From JAMXLO01 sp963791495 (GTDB lineage Bacteria > Pseudomonadota > Alphaproteobacteria > Acetobacterales > Acetobacteraceae): DNA of 64,000 bases. Where the stretch lies: positions 1 to 64,000 of the forward strand of contig CAWBST010000017.1 of the NCBI GenBank assembly GCA_963791495.1, in the 5' to 3' direction. Below are positions 9,701 to 19,597 of the stretch, piece after piece. The position numbers and the translations under genes are program-made. Numbering within the stretch: position 1 is the stretch's first letter; every line of letters begins with the position of its first letter. The notes below the pieces were generated by a model. The model did not search any database and was not told where the DNA came from. It saw only the letters and a program-made list of their open reading frames with translations.

Positions 9701-9961
9701 GCCTGGGTTCCAGCGGTCTGGCCAGAGACGTGGTGTTACGCACTGACGCAAATCTGGGAGGCCGGATTGTACGCCGTCGTCCATGACATCGGCGCACAAG
9801 CAGAGCGCGTACGGGCAACAGGGGGAGGCGTGGTGGTGCCATTGAATATCCCGCTCGATCGGCTGCTGACCCTGTTTCTAAGTGCAGCGTTCATCCGTCA
9901 AGGCGTTCCAGGCCCCTTCCCAACAACCAGTTCGCCCAATGAGAAGGTCGCAGCGCTTTAG
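6757..9961 (+). pseudogene. TPR-GT2-GT4 multidomain glycosyltransferase, frameshifted
   Basis: One gene read in two frames. Frame 1 (6757-9576) has a TPR-like helical region (residues 50-170), a linker, then a GT-A glycosyltransferase 2 domain from about 410: 'VDVVIPVYRGRGATLACIAG', 'DVILLNADTIVTPGWLAGL' with its D-x-D, and 'AQGYGEENDFCMRARHLGW' with the ED acceptor site. A GT-B N-terminal half follows from about 690 (TVLLVTHNRDGGIRRHVAER). Near 9430-9445 the frame changes, and the GT-B C-terminal half continues to 9961 (RICVVGAISHEKGYSNLLQC, then FAWVPAVWPETWCYALTQIW). The intact ancestor was a bifunctional sugar transferase of about 1060 residues for surface polysaccharide. A GTG at 6883 is an alternative start. 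A single indel could also be a sequence error. Confidence 0.8.
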
Positions 9962-10086
9962 TATTGTTTGAATGTTCTTCGTGCGGAAAGGTGTGAAAGA
10001 ACCCTGGACAGAAAGCCACTTGATGCATATGCCACGCACGAGACACTGAATAGCCGTTCCCAGTTCCTGACTGAGAGTTTCGCGAT

Positions 10087-13075
10087 ATGAGAGCTAGAAA
10101 AGCGGGAGCGCGAACACGCGTTGACCACGCAATAGCGGGCAAACAGGCCGATACAGAATCTCGTTCCGCCTCATTGATGGCGATGACGGAACAGGTATCA
10201 GCAGCCGTTGAACGTCTCGGGAGAGATCCAGCCGGAGTAGCCGCGCTCACGGACCTTCGCCTACCGGTTTCTGCGCCAATACCGGAGAAGCCTGAACCGC
10301 CGCAGCCAACAGGAGCACCCCACCCAGCGGAAATGAGTGTGGCCACGCTGGAGGTACCCGATCCGCAGGACGTCTCCGCACCTCGCTGAGGCCGGAGAGC
10401 GACGTCGCGCCCAACGGGAGCTCAGCGGACTGATCGAAATCGCGACCTCGACTGCCATCAAAGGGTGGGCCTGGGACTCTGACAATCCGACACGGCGCAT
10501 CCAGCTTGAGTTGGTCGAGGAGGGCGCCCGACTGGCCAGTGCAGTCGCTGATGTCGAGCGCGCGGATCTGGCCGACATCGGCATAGGCGATGGCCGACAC
10601 GGCTTCCTGATGGAGCTGGTTCCGGGGCTCTTATCGGACGAGCGCCCGCACGTACTCGACCTGAGATGTTCGGAGACCGGCGCGGCTGTGCGTGGATCTC
10701 CAATCGTTGTCACGCCATCGCAGACACCCTTCGAGTGGTGCCTCGACTCAATAACTGACGCCGAGCTTGTCGGCTGGTTCAAGGTGCGTAATGAGCCGGC
10801 TCGGCATTGTGTCGTGGTGCTTAGAGAGGGTGGCCGCATCCTTGCACAAGCAATGGCCTCGATGTTCCGGCGCGATCTTCTGGCCGCCGGAGTAGGAGAT
10901 GGCTGCTACGGGTTCAGTCTGCAAATGCCACACTCTTTGCTGAACGGAGAGGAGCATCTGCTCGAAGTGGTTGAGATGGATTCCGGCTTCGCTTTGACCG
11001 AGCAGCCAATTCGATGGCGTTCAACAGCAGGAACAGGGGGCGCGGCGTTGACCGGCATTGATTCCCAAAGAAGAGTAGCGAGTTCCTTGCCAGTCGCTCG
11101 GCAGTCAGGGGCGGATGCCGAGCAAGCGCTGCTGGCAGGCTACGAAGCGCGTTGGTTGCCATCGGCCTCACCGCACAGTCCGCTCCCATCGCTTGGAAGG
11201 TCGGCTCCCCAGGCAAGAGCCCAGTCAGGCACTCGCCTTCTCTTCGACATTTCAGATCTCGTCTACTACATTGGTCATCACGCCAAATCTCACCGGGATC
11301 CAGCGCGTCCAATCCAGCATCGTGCTTGCTCTGATCGGAGAGGGGCTTGTTCCCTATTCCTCTGCGATTTTCCTGAGCTTCCATGCAAGGAACCAGGAAG
11401 TGGGTGACAGTCCCTACGGGATTCCTGGTCAGTCTCCTCCAGAACCTGTTTCTTCCCGAGGAACAACGGTTGGTGAGCTTCCCCGCGGAAGAGGCTCGTT
11501 ATGGCCTCCTGCCAGGCGCAACCGAATTCGATGGCGTTGGCGTTCTTGACGATGGCAACCCGTCCGTCCTGTGCCTGCTTGGTGCGGCCTGGGTGAACCA
11601 AGACTATATCCATCGCATCCTTTCGCTCAAGCGGCGCTTTGGCACGCGTTTCGTAATGACGATTCACGACCTGATTCCGATCTACGCACGTGATACCTGC
11701 GACCAGGATACTGTTCGGGTTTTCGAAGAGTTCATGCGCGGTGCGCTCCGACATGTCGATCATATCCTGGCGGTCTCGGAGAACACGGCGCAGGACGTCA
11801 AGCGCTATCTTGGCGAGCTACACATTGCCGAACCACCGATCACTGTCACGAAGAACGGTTCGTCATTCGCAGAATTCCTGTCCAGAAGCTCACTTTCCGG
11901 TCAGGCCATGTTGCGGGATCTGCCAGAGCGCTTCGTGCTGTTCGTGGCCACGATCGAGGGACGCAAGAACCACCGTCTCATGTTCCAAATATGGCGGCAC
12001 ATGATCGAGGCGGGCGACAATCCGCCGCATCTTGATCTGCGTCGGCCGCCTGGGCTGGAAAGCGACGGAATTCGTCAGCGCCCTGGTGGAGACGAACTAT
12101 CTCGACGGGCGCGTCCATCTTCTTCGGGACATTTCGGACTCAGACCTTCATCTACTCTACGATCGGTGCATGTTCACGGTCTGCCCGACGCTGTACGAAG
12201 GGTGGGGCCTGCCAGTGAGTGAATCCTTAGGGTTGGGGAAAATCTGCGTAAGCAGCGATCGCGCCTCGGTTCCCGAGGTTGCCGGGGACTGTGGTGTTTA
12301 CATCAACATAGACAGCGTCGACGATTCCTTGCGAGTAGTCCGTGACCTGATTCGCGACGATAAGGCACGCAAGAAGATCGAGGCGAAGATCCGGAAGGAC
12401 TACGTGCCGGTGAGATGGCGGGTTGTCGCGGAACGCGTGGTGGCGGCTTGTGACAAGGCGGTCGCGACACCGTGGAGCGAGCCGTATCCATACTGCTTGG
12501 TCCCCTATTCGACCGAGATCAGCTTTGGCCGGGTGGACCGCGACACCGACACGATCGGGGAATCACTGCTGACCCGCATCGTTGATGCGCGCCTCGGGCA
12601 CTTCACGGACCACTTCCTGGGCGCCGACAGCTTTCTATTGGGCGAGGAGATCCGGTCCGATGGTTTCTGGGCGCAACCGGAGCGGTGGGGGACATGGCTC
12701 TGCCATTCGGGTGGAGACATCGTGTTCGCCCTCGCTGAAGAGCCGAGCCAGTTGTATTATGTTTTCCTCCGCCTCCGAGTTTGCGGCTGGATTCAGGAAC
12801 GGTCGATAAGGCTCTTCGCCAACCGCGAGACGGTTTGGGACGGCACAGTCGGGCCACATTCGAAGGACGTGATGCTTCGCGTGCGCAAGAGCGCCGGCGG
12901 GATGGGTCGATGGAGGCTGCGCATTGCGGCCCAAGTTGATCTTTCGCCCGAACTGGGAGGTCAGATTGCAGCTGGCGACAATAGAATCCCAACAATCGGG
13001 TTTGAGCGACTGATCGTGGTGCCCGAAAATGACCTCAAGGCGAGGCTAGATGTGATGGCCAGACTTCTCCTGTGA
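10087..13075 (+). pseudogene. GT4 glycosyltransferase with two accessory domains, four frameshifts
   Basis: Collinear pieces in changing frames. 10087-10389 is the N-terminus. 10390-11280 carries two related domains, the first with 'KGWAWDSDNP' and 'IGDGRHGF', the second with 'LVGWFKVRN' and 'VGDGCYGF'. 11280-11395 reads 'NLTGIQRVQSSIVLALIGEG'. 11395-12028 is the GT-B N-lobe with 'FVMTIHDLIPIYARDTC' and 'FVLFVATIEGRKNHRLMFQIW'. 12032-13075 is the C-lobe with 'FTVCPTLYEGWGLPVSESLG', the E-x7-E motif of GT4 enzymes, followed by about 200 extra residues. Frameshifts lie near 10390, 11280, 11395 and 12028. Four breaks in one gene make consensus error unlikely as the only cause. The ancestral role was probably transfer of a nucleotide-activated sugar to a surface glycan. 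Confidence 0.8.
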
Positions 13076-13121
13076 TCAGTTTCACACGCGCTGAATTTGT
13101 GCCGAGCGAGATCAGGGAGCC

Positions 13122-14529
13122 GTGTCCACGCCGTTGGTTCGGCGCCAGCGCGTGATCTGGCGGATCGAAAGAGAATTTATGATATCCCCAGATCCCGCGC
13201 TCGTGACGACAGATCCTGTAATTGTTGACCTGGAAAGAACCCTTGCCTCGCAGGAACGCAGCACGCCACAACATCAGTTTGCCCGAGCGAAGCTGAGTGC
13301 CATCCTCGGCGACATCGAAGCCGCGCGCGCGTCGTTACAAGGATTGCTCGATCTTACGGCGACCGCCTCCCCGATGACGATTTCACGTTCATCAGCATCC
13401 TGCAGATCGCGCTACTGACGCTTGAACTTCATGTAGCGGCCGATGCTGTGAACCGGCGGTTCCGGACCGACAACTGGTTCCGTGTGATGTTTGAGCAGCG
13501 CAGCCCTTCGCGAGTGCACGTTCTGGGTTTGCGTGTTAGCGGCAGATCGAGCGCTCAGTTCACGATCGATGACCAAATCAGGATATCGGACAGATTTCGA
13601 TGTGATTGTCGGTCGTTGGATCGCCGTATTGCATATATTGGCTGCTTACTATCGTCAAGAGTGGATTAAGACCGGAGACATCAAGATCAATGTTGGTGAT
13701 GACGGAGAAATACCGGGACTTGCATTCTGCGAGAGCGGCCCGACTACTTTCTGATCCCCGACCCGTACTCACGTCCTGACCCAGGGCTACAAGGATGTTC
13801 GTCTGCAGTTCGCGCGCAACACCATCGCCTGGGAGGAACGGCTTCCTGTTGCGCTCTGCGGGGAACCACGACTGGCGACCAAGCCGCAGCATCCATTGGA
13901 GGTTGTTGCCACGAGCCAGGCTTTGCCAGATCGGACGCGAGCATCGTGGTCTCATCAACGCTGGCCTTACGAGTGTCGTGCAGATGCCGGATGCCCACGC
14001 GGAAGACGAGGTCCGCGCATCAGGGTTAATGGCCGATTACCTGCCAATTACGGAATTCAGCAAATTCAGATATCAAATCGACATCGACGGCAACACGAGC
14101 TCCTGGCCAGGACTGTTCCAGAAACTACTGACCGGCTGTCCTGTGCTGAAGGTGGCGTCGCCTCGTGGCTTCCGACAATGGTATTACGAGCGATTGAAGC
14201 CTTGGATCAATTTCGTTCCGGTAGCGACTGACATGTCCGATCTCGCGGACAAGATTGCTTGGCTGCGTGACCATGACGACGCAGCGCGTGCGATTGGTGC
14301 CCAGGGACAAGCGCTGGTCCTCTCGATGGACTATGAGGGAGAGCTGATGCGGGCTGGTCGCACCGTCACCGCCGCGCTGCGCCACTTTGCCTGTCAATCA
14401 GCCACCGAACTGCGCTTCGGACTGCGCGGGGTGGAAAGCGCCTGTTTGCAGGATGGCGGGGGTCCGTGCCGCTGCCGGACGTGGTGCCAACTAGGCAATG
14501 GAAGAGAGGATCTATGCCAGTTGATCTAG
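13122..14529 (+). pseudogene. CAP10-like (GT90) glycosyltransferase, frameshifted
   Basis: The 3' half (13950-14380) carries the hallmark block of the CAP10/GT90 family: 'PITEFSKFRYQIDIDGNTSS', then WPGLFQKLLTGCPVLKV, then 'QWYYERLKPWINFVPVATDM', then DLADKIAWLRDHDDAARAIG. Upstream, in other frames, come an N-terminal helical part (13122-13370), 'FTFISILQIALLTLELHVA', 'KTGDIKINVGDDGEIPGLAF', and near 13740 the family's 'LIPDPYS' segment. At least four frame changes separate these parts. Members add sugars to lipopolysaccharide or capsule. The tail after about 14400 is likely out of frame. No functional product is expected. Confidence 0.72.
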
Positions 14530-14581
14530 GCGACGAGAATCAAGGATCTCTTCTCCGTGTTCCGAGACACGATAGCTGGGG

Positions 14582-15324
14582 ATGTCTTCGGTCCGTTCAG
14601 TCAGCTTCCTGCCCCGGGCCCGCAAAATAGGCGATGTCGATCCGTCCGAAGATACGATGGCGGAGTTTGCCTATCTTCTCTATTCTGTAAAGACTGCCGG
14701 AGATCGCTATCGGTTAATATCGCTTGGAGCCGCGCCTGGCGAATGGGCTTTACGAGCGGAACGGTCTTATCGGAAGCTATTCCCCACGGGTGATTACCGA
14801 TCGCTCAATCTCGAAGGAGATCAGAGCCACGTGAAAATGACACAAACATTATGGCGGATCAATAACGCCAGCCTCGACCTCAATGTGCTACGTCATGCCG
14901 TTATCGCATCGCAAGATGGATGGGCTTATTTCCCTAAGGTCAATCCTGACGTTGATTGGGGCGCCTTGTGGCAGTCTCCGATAGCCCGGAGGACCTTGAC
15001 GAGAAAATTAGCATAACTGATGAGGCAAGACAGCAGCGGATCAATGCGAACGGTGGGAAACCCCTCGAATTTCAGACGGTCCCGGCGCTTTCTCTGCTGA
15101 ACCCTTCTAGAGAAACCCGCAACGTGGATATGATCCACTCCGATATTCAGGGTTCCGAGGCGGATGTGTTTCCGCCTTGTATGGAGGATGTAACTAAATT
15201 CGTTCGTTTCTGCTGTGTCGCAACCCACGCGGAATCGAACAAAAGCTGTCGGGAGGCTTTCGACGACCACGGGTGGAAGTGCAGTGCGCCTTTCCATGTC
15301 GATATAACAAATACAATCAAGTAA
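14582..15324 (+). pseudogene. FkbM-like SAM methyltransferase, frameshifted
   Basis: Two overlapping frames make one FkbM-type methyltransferase. The first (to about 14970) has 'YRLISLGAAPGEWALRAERS' in place of the SAM-binding glycine motif, and 'RHAVIASQDGWAYFPKVNP'. The second (14956-15324) has 'VDMIHSDIQGSEADVFPPCM', the family's D-x-D-x-Q-G-x-E motif, and 'FVRFCCVATHAESNKSC'. The break is near 14970. These enzymes O-methylate sugars in exopolysaccharides or secondary metabolites, which fits the flanking glycosyltransferase remnants. Confidence 0.68.
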
Positions 15325-15331
15325 TTACAGG

Positions 15332-15526
15332 GATGGCACTTTCATCTGGTCTAATCCAAAGTTACACGAGGCCCCGCAAAAATCGGCCCTTCAGCCGGCG
15401 GACGGGGGCAACTACTTACCCGATCATGGGACTGTCGTTTTCCTAGACATTGAAAGCGGGGCACTGTGGCACGGCGACAGGGCGTCTTACCCAGGCAACG
15501 TGTTCATTGAGTGCGCGAGGCGATAA
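15332..15526 (+). pseudogene. Orphan coding fragment
   Basis: A 64-codon open stretch without a start reads like real protein: 'DGTFIWSNPKLHEAPQKSAL', then 'GTVVFLDIESGALWHGD'. It ends in TAA. I do not recognise the family. It directly follows the FkbM remnant and may be the 3' end of another lost glycan-locus gene. Confidence 0.35.
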
Positions 15527-15789
15527 AGAGTAAACCTTGTCCATAAGGTGGATGATGATCGCTTCAGCAAGATTCAGGTTGACCGGGGTTAGCACCAACG
15601 CCGGTGCGACCGCGTGACTCGCCGTCCGACACTACGCAGCTTTGGTCGCTCGTTTCTGCCGTGAAGCGCTGTCGGTCTGCTCAGCGGCGACCGTATCTGT
15701 GCGCGAGCCTGATGGATAGGATGACGTCGTCTCGCCAACAGTTCGGCGTCTGGTAAAGTTACTTCTGACCGGTCGACGAATTTGTCGAA
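15527..15789. other. Intergenic region, nothing recognised
   Basis: No supportable feature. The sequence lies between two decayed genes. Confidence 0.35.
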
Positions 15790-16458
15790 ATGAAGTTATC
15801 CTCTTGCAGACTCGCAGACGTTAACGTACAGACCGCTGTTAAAGTTGACCTTCAAACTGCCCGGAATATGGCGCCCGTCACCGATCTAGGCTTAAATCTT
15901 ATTTTCGGCATCATCCGCGGATATTACCCATGGCACGCAACATACAACCGCATACCATTATTGAAACGGTTGATGGACGGTGGATATCGCCGGTCTGGGT
16001 TATCTCGACGCGGATGCCTATGTCGCCGACCTTGATTTTGACCGTCAGAAGGTATCTCGAAGACAATAACGACCTCGCCCTGATAATACACCCGGCGCGC
16101 CGACGTCGCCGTGGTGGGAGGTCAACGCCGGGGCATTTCGCTATCAATCTGGGGCATCCTACCGGACGGACCTAAAAATTGTGCATGAGTGTAATCGCCG
16201 GTTGACGAGGAGATCACAGACGACCAATTGCGTGCGGCGAAGAGTATGGTCGCATGTTGCGGACGATCAGCAGTTGCTTGCTATGGCACTGAAGCACATT
16301 CCTGACGCAGAACGGTCTTGATATTGGTTCAGAAGGAGCATCCTAGGCTGTTGAACTATATGGACGGCCTGTTTATCAAACAGGTTTTACGGACTGTGGG
16401 TGGCCTTGAAAGAAGGGCCACCTTCATAAAGGGCCAGGGTCGACAAGCTGCTGGATAG
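15790..16458 (+). pseudogene. Heavily decayed D-x-D glycosyltransferase
   Basis: Reading through several frames rebuilds a coherent protein. It runs 'RGYYPWHATYNRIPLLKRLM', then 'GYLDADAYVADLDFD' (a D-x-D nucleotide-sugar/metal motif), 'YLEDNNDLALIIHP', 'PWWEVNAGAF', 'AINLGHPTGRT', 'WSHVADDQQLLAMALKHIPD', and finally 'VQKEHPRLLNYMDGLFIKQV'. At least five frame changes occur in under 600 bases, the densest damage in the window. The style is that of small GT-A enzymes similar to the GMA12/MNN10 type. It is clearly non-functional. Confidence 0.6.
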
Positions 16459-16525
16459 ACCATGCCCATGGACCACCAGAAGCTGCCCAAGCTAGCAAAT
16501 AAAAGCGAGGTCCACGTAGGCTTTC

Positions 16526-17426
16526 GTGCGTGCCGTTTACTCGCGCGCTGCTGTTAAGAGAGCCAGATCCAGGTGGCCTAATCAACGGCATAATGACAAT
16601 GCAGGCGGGGGAAGTTTCGAGGATGAGCTGCGAAAGTCCCTGAAATGCAGCGAGTTTGCAGCCAAGCATCGCCAATTCATCGAGACCTACGTTAGGACAG
16701 AAAAAGGCGCCCCAGGTCCCCAGCAGCACACCAATGAGACAACCTCGAACCCCGGCGAATGATTACGGTTCCGAGAAGGGGGACCCGCGCGGGTCGCCAC
16801 CACACAGATATACATATCTGTACCACCTTATTCTGGACCGAGATAGAAACGCGGGCATTATTTTTCTGGAGCTTGGACTTGCGGTTGGAGGACCGGAAGT
16901 CGGAGGGCTCGGTTGATCGCCAGGTTGATTTACCTTCAGTGCGAATGTGGCTGGAATATTTTCCGCACGCCCAAATGGTACGGAATTTGACATTTCTGAC
17001 TTCTCGCACATTAAATTCCCTCGCTTCACCTTTGTACGCGGGGACAGTGGATCCGCGGAGGATCTGGAGCGGTTAGCTAATTCAACCTCCGGTTTCGACA
17101 TCGTCATTGACGATGGCTCACATGCCTCCTACCATCAGCAGATGGCCTTCAGGTTCCTATTTCCGAAACTGCGCCCCGGTGGCACTTACATTATCGAGGA
17201 TTTGCACTGGCAGTCCCCAGAATACGAGGGAAAGTCAATTGCGCTCCCACGAACTCGAGATTTCATGATAGAATTTCTCGAGGGAGGTAAATACCTCCAG
17301 AACGAGATTTTCTCCGAGGTATTCATGATTGCGGTTAGGGACTCCTTGGCCTCCTTCGGTTGGTTTCCGGCCTTTAGCGGTGACGCAAGCCCCGCGAAAA
17401 TCTTCGTTCTTCGCAAGATCTACTGA
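16526..17426 (+). pseudogene. Class I SAM methyltransferase (TylF/CmcI-like), frameshifted
   Basis: Pieces in different frames join in order. 16590-16700 reads 'CSEFAAKHRQFIETYV'. 16740-16905 reads 'YTYLYHLILDRDRNAGIIFL' and then 'ELGLAVGGPEVGG', the SAM-binding motif I. 16905-16970 reads 'VDLPSVRMWLEYFPHAQM'. 16970-17426 reads 'FDISDFSHIKFPRFTFVRGD', 'GFDIVIDDGSHASYHQQMAF' and 'LRPGGTYIIEDLHW'. The D-D-G-S-H and I-E-D-L motifs are typical of sugar O-methyltransferases near the TylF/CmcI group. Two or three frameshifts inactivate it; the longest intact piece encodes 159 residues. Confidence 0.7.
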
Positions 17427-17576
17427 TGCAAATGGATGGCTGCATACGGTGATCGAACTGGGCAAATTGGGTTCGACCTAAGCCTGCTGGTGATGAGGTG
17501 GAACGGATTAGGCCCATGACCTTCCGTGTGAAATGCGGTTCCATGGTCGCGGCCCTGAGCGGGGCTCCTCAGCTGC

Positions 17577-18565
17577 GTGGCACAGCCGTTCGCATGCGCT
17601 CGTGCTGAGGGCGTGCCACGACAGGTGCTTGCATTCTATTACGGCTGGTACGGCAATCCCGCGGTCAGCTGGCCAATGGGTGACATTGGAACGGCGTCGA
17701 TGCAACGGACAAACATATTGAAGTTGCGACGGACTTTCCCGCGTTCGGCGTTTACGACAGTCACGACCCGGCTATCATTGAGCGCCAAGTTAAGACAGCC
17801 CACGCAGCCGGCATCACCGGCTTCATTGCGAGCTGGTGGGGGCAGGGCAGTTTTGAAGATCGCGGTATGCCGTTGCTCCTGTCTGCCGCAGCGAAGCATG
17901 GGCTCGTGGTCTCTGCCTATTACGAAATGATCGGGTGGAACAGACTCCGAAAGCCGCATAAAGGCTGCGATCGCTGACCTCGACTATGTGCTGACGCATT
18001 ACGCTACCGACCGGGCCTGGCTGCGTGCCGAAGGCAAGCCGGTTATGTTCGTGTACGGGCGCGCATTGGCCGAGCTTTCACCCGCGGAGTGGCGAGAGGT
18101 CATCGCACAAGTCCGCATCGACAATCCGAGCGGCGTCCTGCTCGTCGCCAATTCGCTAGACCCCCAATTTGTGTCGGTCTTCGACGGGGCAAGCGTATAT
18201 AACATCACAGGACAGACCCAGCATAAATCACCGCAACAGATCCAGGCGTGGGCTAGCGATTATCTATCCACGGATGGTGGCCGCGGCGAGGCCGGGTAAG
18301 ATATCGACCGTTACCGTCATGCCGGGCTATGATGACCGATCAGTTCACCGGCCGCCGCCACGCCCAGTGACTGCCCGGTGGGGCGGCGAAACCTGATGGG
18401 GCGTTGTGGCGCGAGGCGATCGCTGCAGCACCGGATTACGTCTTGATCACGTCGTGGAACGAATGGCACGAAGGAAGCGAGCTTGAGCCATCAGTCGAGT
18501 ATGGGTCACAGATTTTGAACGAAACTGCTGCGTTCGCCCGCCAATTTCTTTCCAAGCGACGATGA
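17577..18565 (+). pseudogene. GH99-like / WbsX-type glycan protein, frameshifted
   Basis: Segments in several frames match the glycoside-hydrolase-99-like (WbsX/endo-alpha-mannosidase) fold. In order they are 'VLAFYYGWYGNP', 'FGVYDSHDPAIIERQVKTAH', 'AGITGFIASWWGQGSFED', 'YATDRAWLRAEGKPVMFVYG' and the C-terminal signature 'DYVLITSWNEWHEGSELEPS', ending QFLSKRR-stop at 18565. Frame changes occur near 17680, 17940, 18300 and 18395. Homologues sit in O-antigen and rhamnan clusters, where they modify or transfer glycan. The context agrees, but this copy is dead. Confidence 0.72.
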
Positions 18566-18630
18566 CAGCGCGATAGTGTTGGCGAGGAGGCGGAGCGCGC
18601 TATTGCACGAGACCAAACTCGGTATTTGGG

Positions 18631-19446
18631 CTAGAGAACTCGCCATAGCTTCTGGTAGCCTGAATAGGTTTCCTGCGCCCGAGTTCTGGTTAGAAACTTG
18701 TCCAGGATCATGCCTTTGCCGCCCTCCGCACCTATCCCGTAGTCGTCCACGCACACCACGGTTCCGGGTCCAATCAGAGGAGCTGCGGCCGCCAGCTCCA
18801 TCGCATGGTGAATTGCGCTCGGCATAGGATTGTCTGCGTCGACATCATAGGAATTGAGATAGAGCAGGCTTGCCTTCATCGGCAGAGCCCGGCTGAGCGC
18901 ATGCAAGGCAGCAATCGAATCGTTGTGAATGAGATGGGTGACCGAACTGCAGGCGCGCCGAGCCGTATCGATACTCTCCAAGTTGATGTCCATCGAGAAG
19001 AAGAGCCCGTGGCAGTCTCGAGCAAGCGCGTCAAACATGAACGTGCTCTGCCCGTCGCCGTCCCAGTTGCCCGGGATGCGCATACAGCCGGTCTCCAGGA
19101 TGAGCAGATCGCGGCGCGGCCTGAGCAATGCATCGAATATCGCGGCGAACCCATCGGCGCGCTTGCCGAGCCGCGGCCTGAAGTGCTGCCGGAACTGCTC
19201 CCCGAACGGCATGTCAGCGGGCAGTTCCGGCAGGCCGACGAATGCGGCGTCCGCCTCCTTCGGCCCCTCGGCCATGACATCGCGCGTGCGCGCCTGCTTG
19301 TAGAGGTATTCGAACGCGTCCGTATTCGCGATGCGCTGAGCGATCTGCTCGAGCGGATCATCGGAATGCTGCAATTGCTGCAGGATCGCCTGCCCCTGAC
19401 CGTGGCCCGCCAGCTGGTCCAGCAAAGAGATGACACGCTCGTTCAT
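18631..19446 (-). CDS. Class I SAM-dependent methyltransferase
   Basis: An intact 271-residue protein. After a helical N-terminus (residues 1-90) the Rossmann core follows: 'RDLLILETGCMRIPGNWDGD' as motif I, 'FFSMDINLESIDTARRACSS' as the acidic motif, then SLLYLNSYDVDADN and 'GPGTVVCVDDYGIGAEGGKG'. This layout is typical of TylF-like small-molecule or sugar methyltransferases. It is read in the same direction as the GT4 gene upstream (19598-21526) with a 151-base gap, so the two may form an operon. It is the first undamaged gene to the right of the decayed block. Confidence 0.78.
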   Translation of the reverse strand: MNERVISLLDQLAGHGQGQAILQQLQHSDDPLEQIAQRIANTDAFEYLYKQARTRDVMAEGPKEADAAFVGLPELPADMPFGEQFRQHFRPRLGKRADGFAAIFDALLRPRRDLLILETGCMRIPGNWDGDGQSTFMFDALARDCHGLFFSMDINLESIDTARRACSSVTHLIHNDSIAALHALSRALPMKASLLYLNSYDVDADNPMPSAIHHAMELAAAAPLIGPGTVVCVDDYGIGAEGGKGMILDKFLTRTRAQETYSGYQKLWRVL

Positions 19447-19597
19447 CCTGGCCTGGCATCCTGGAAGTGAACCACACCAATACGCACCGTCGGTTGCCCT
19501 CGCTGCTGCGGCTCACCGTACGGAAGCTGGCGCTCAAGGGCGTCAGCTTACTCTTCGATCCCGTCCCGACAACCCGCAGCATGCTCACGACTCATCA

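Noticed and set aside
6757..18565. Programmed frameshifting as the explanation of the broken glycan genes
   Set aside because: There are many breaks, at unrelated sequences, in unrelated families; decay or sequence error is far more likely.
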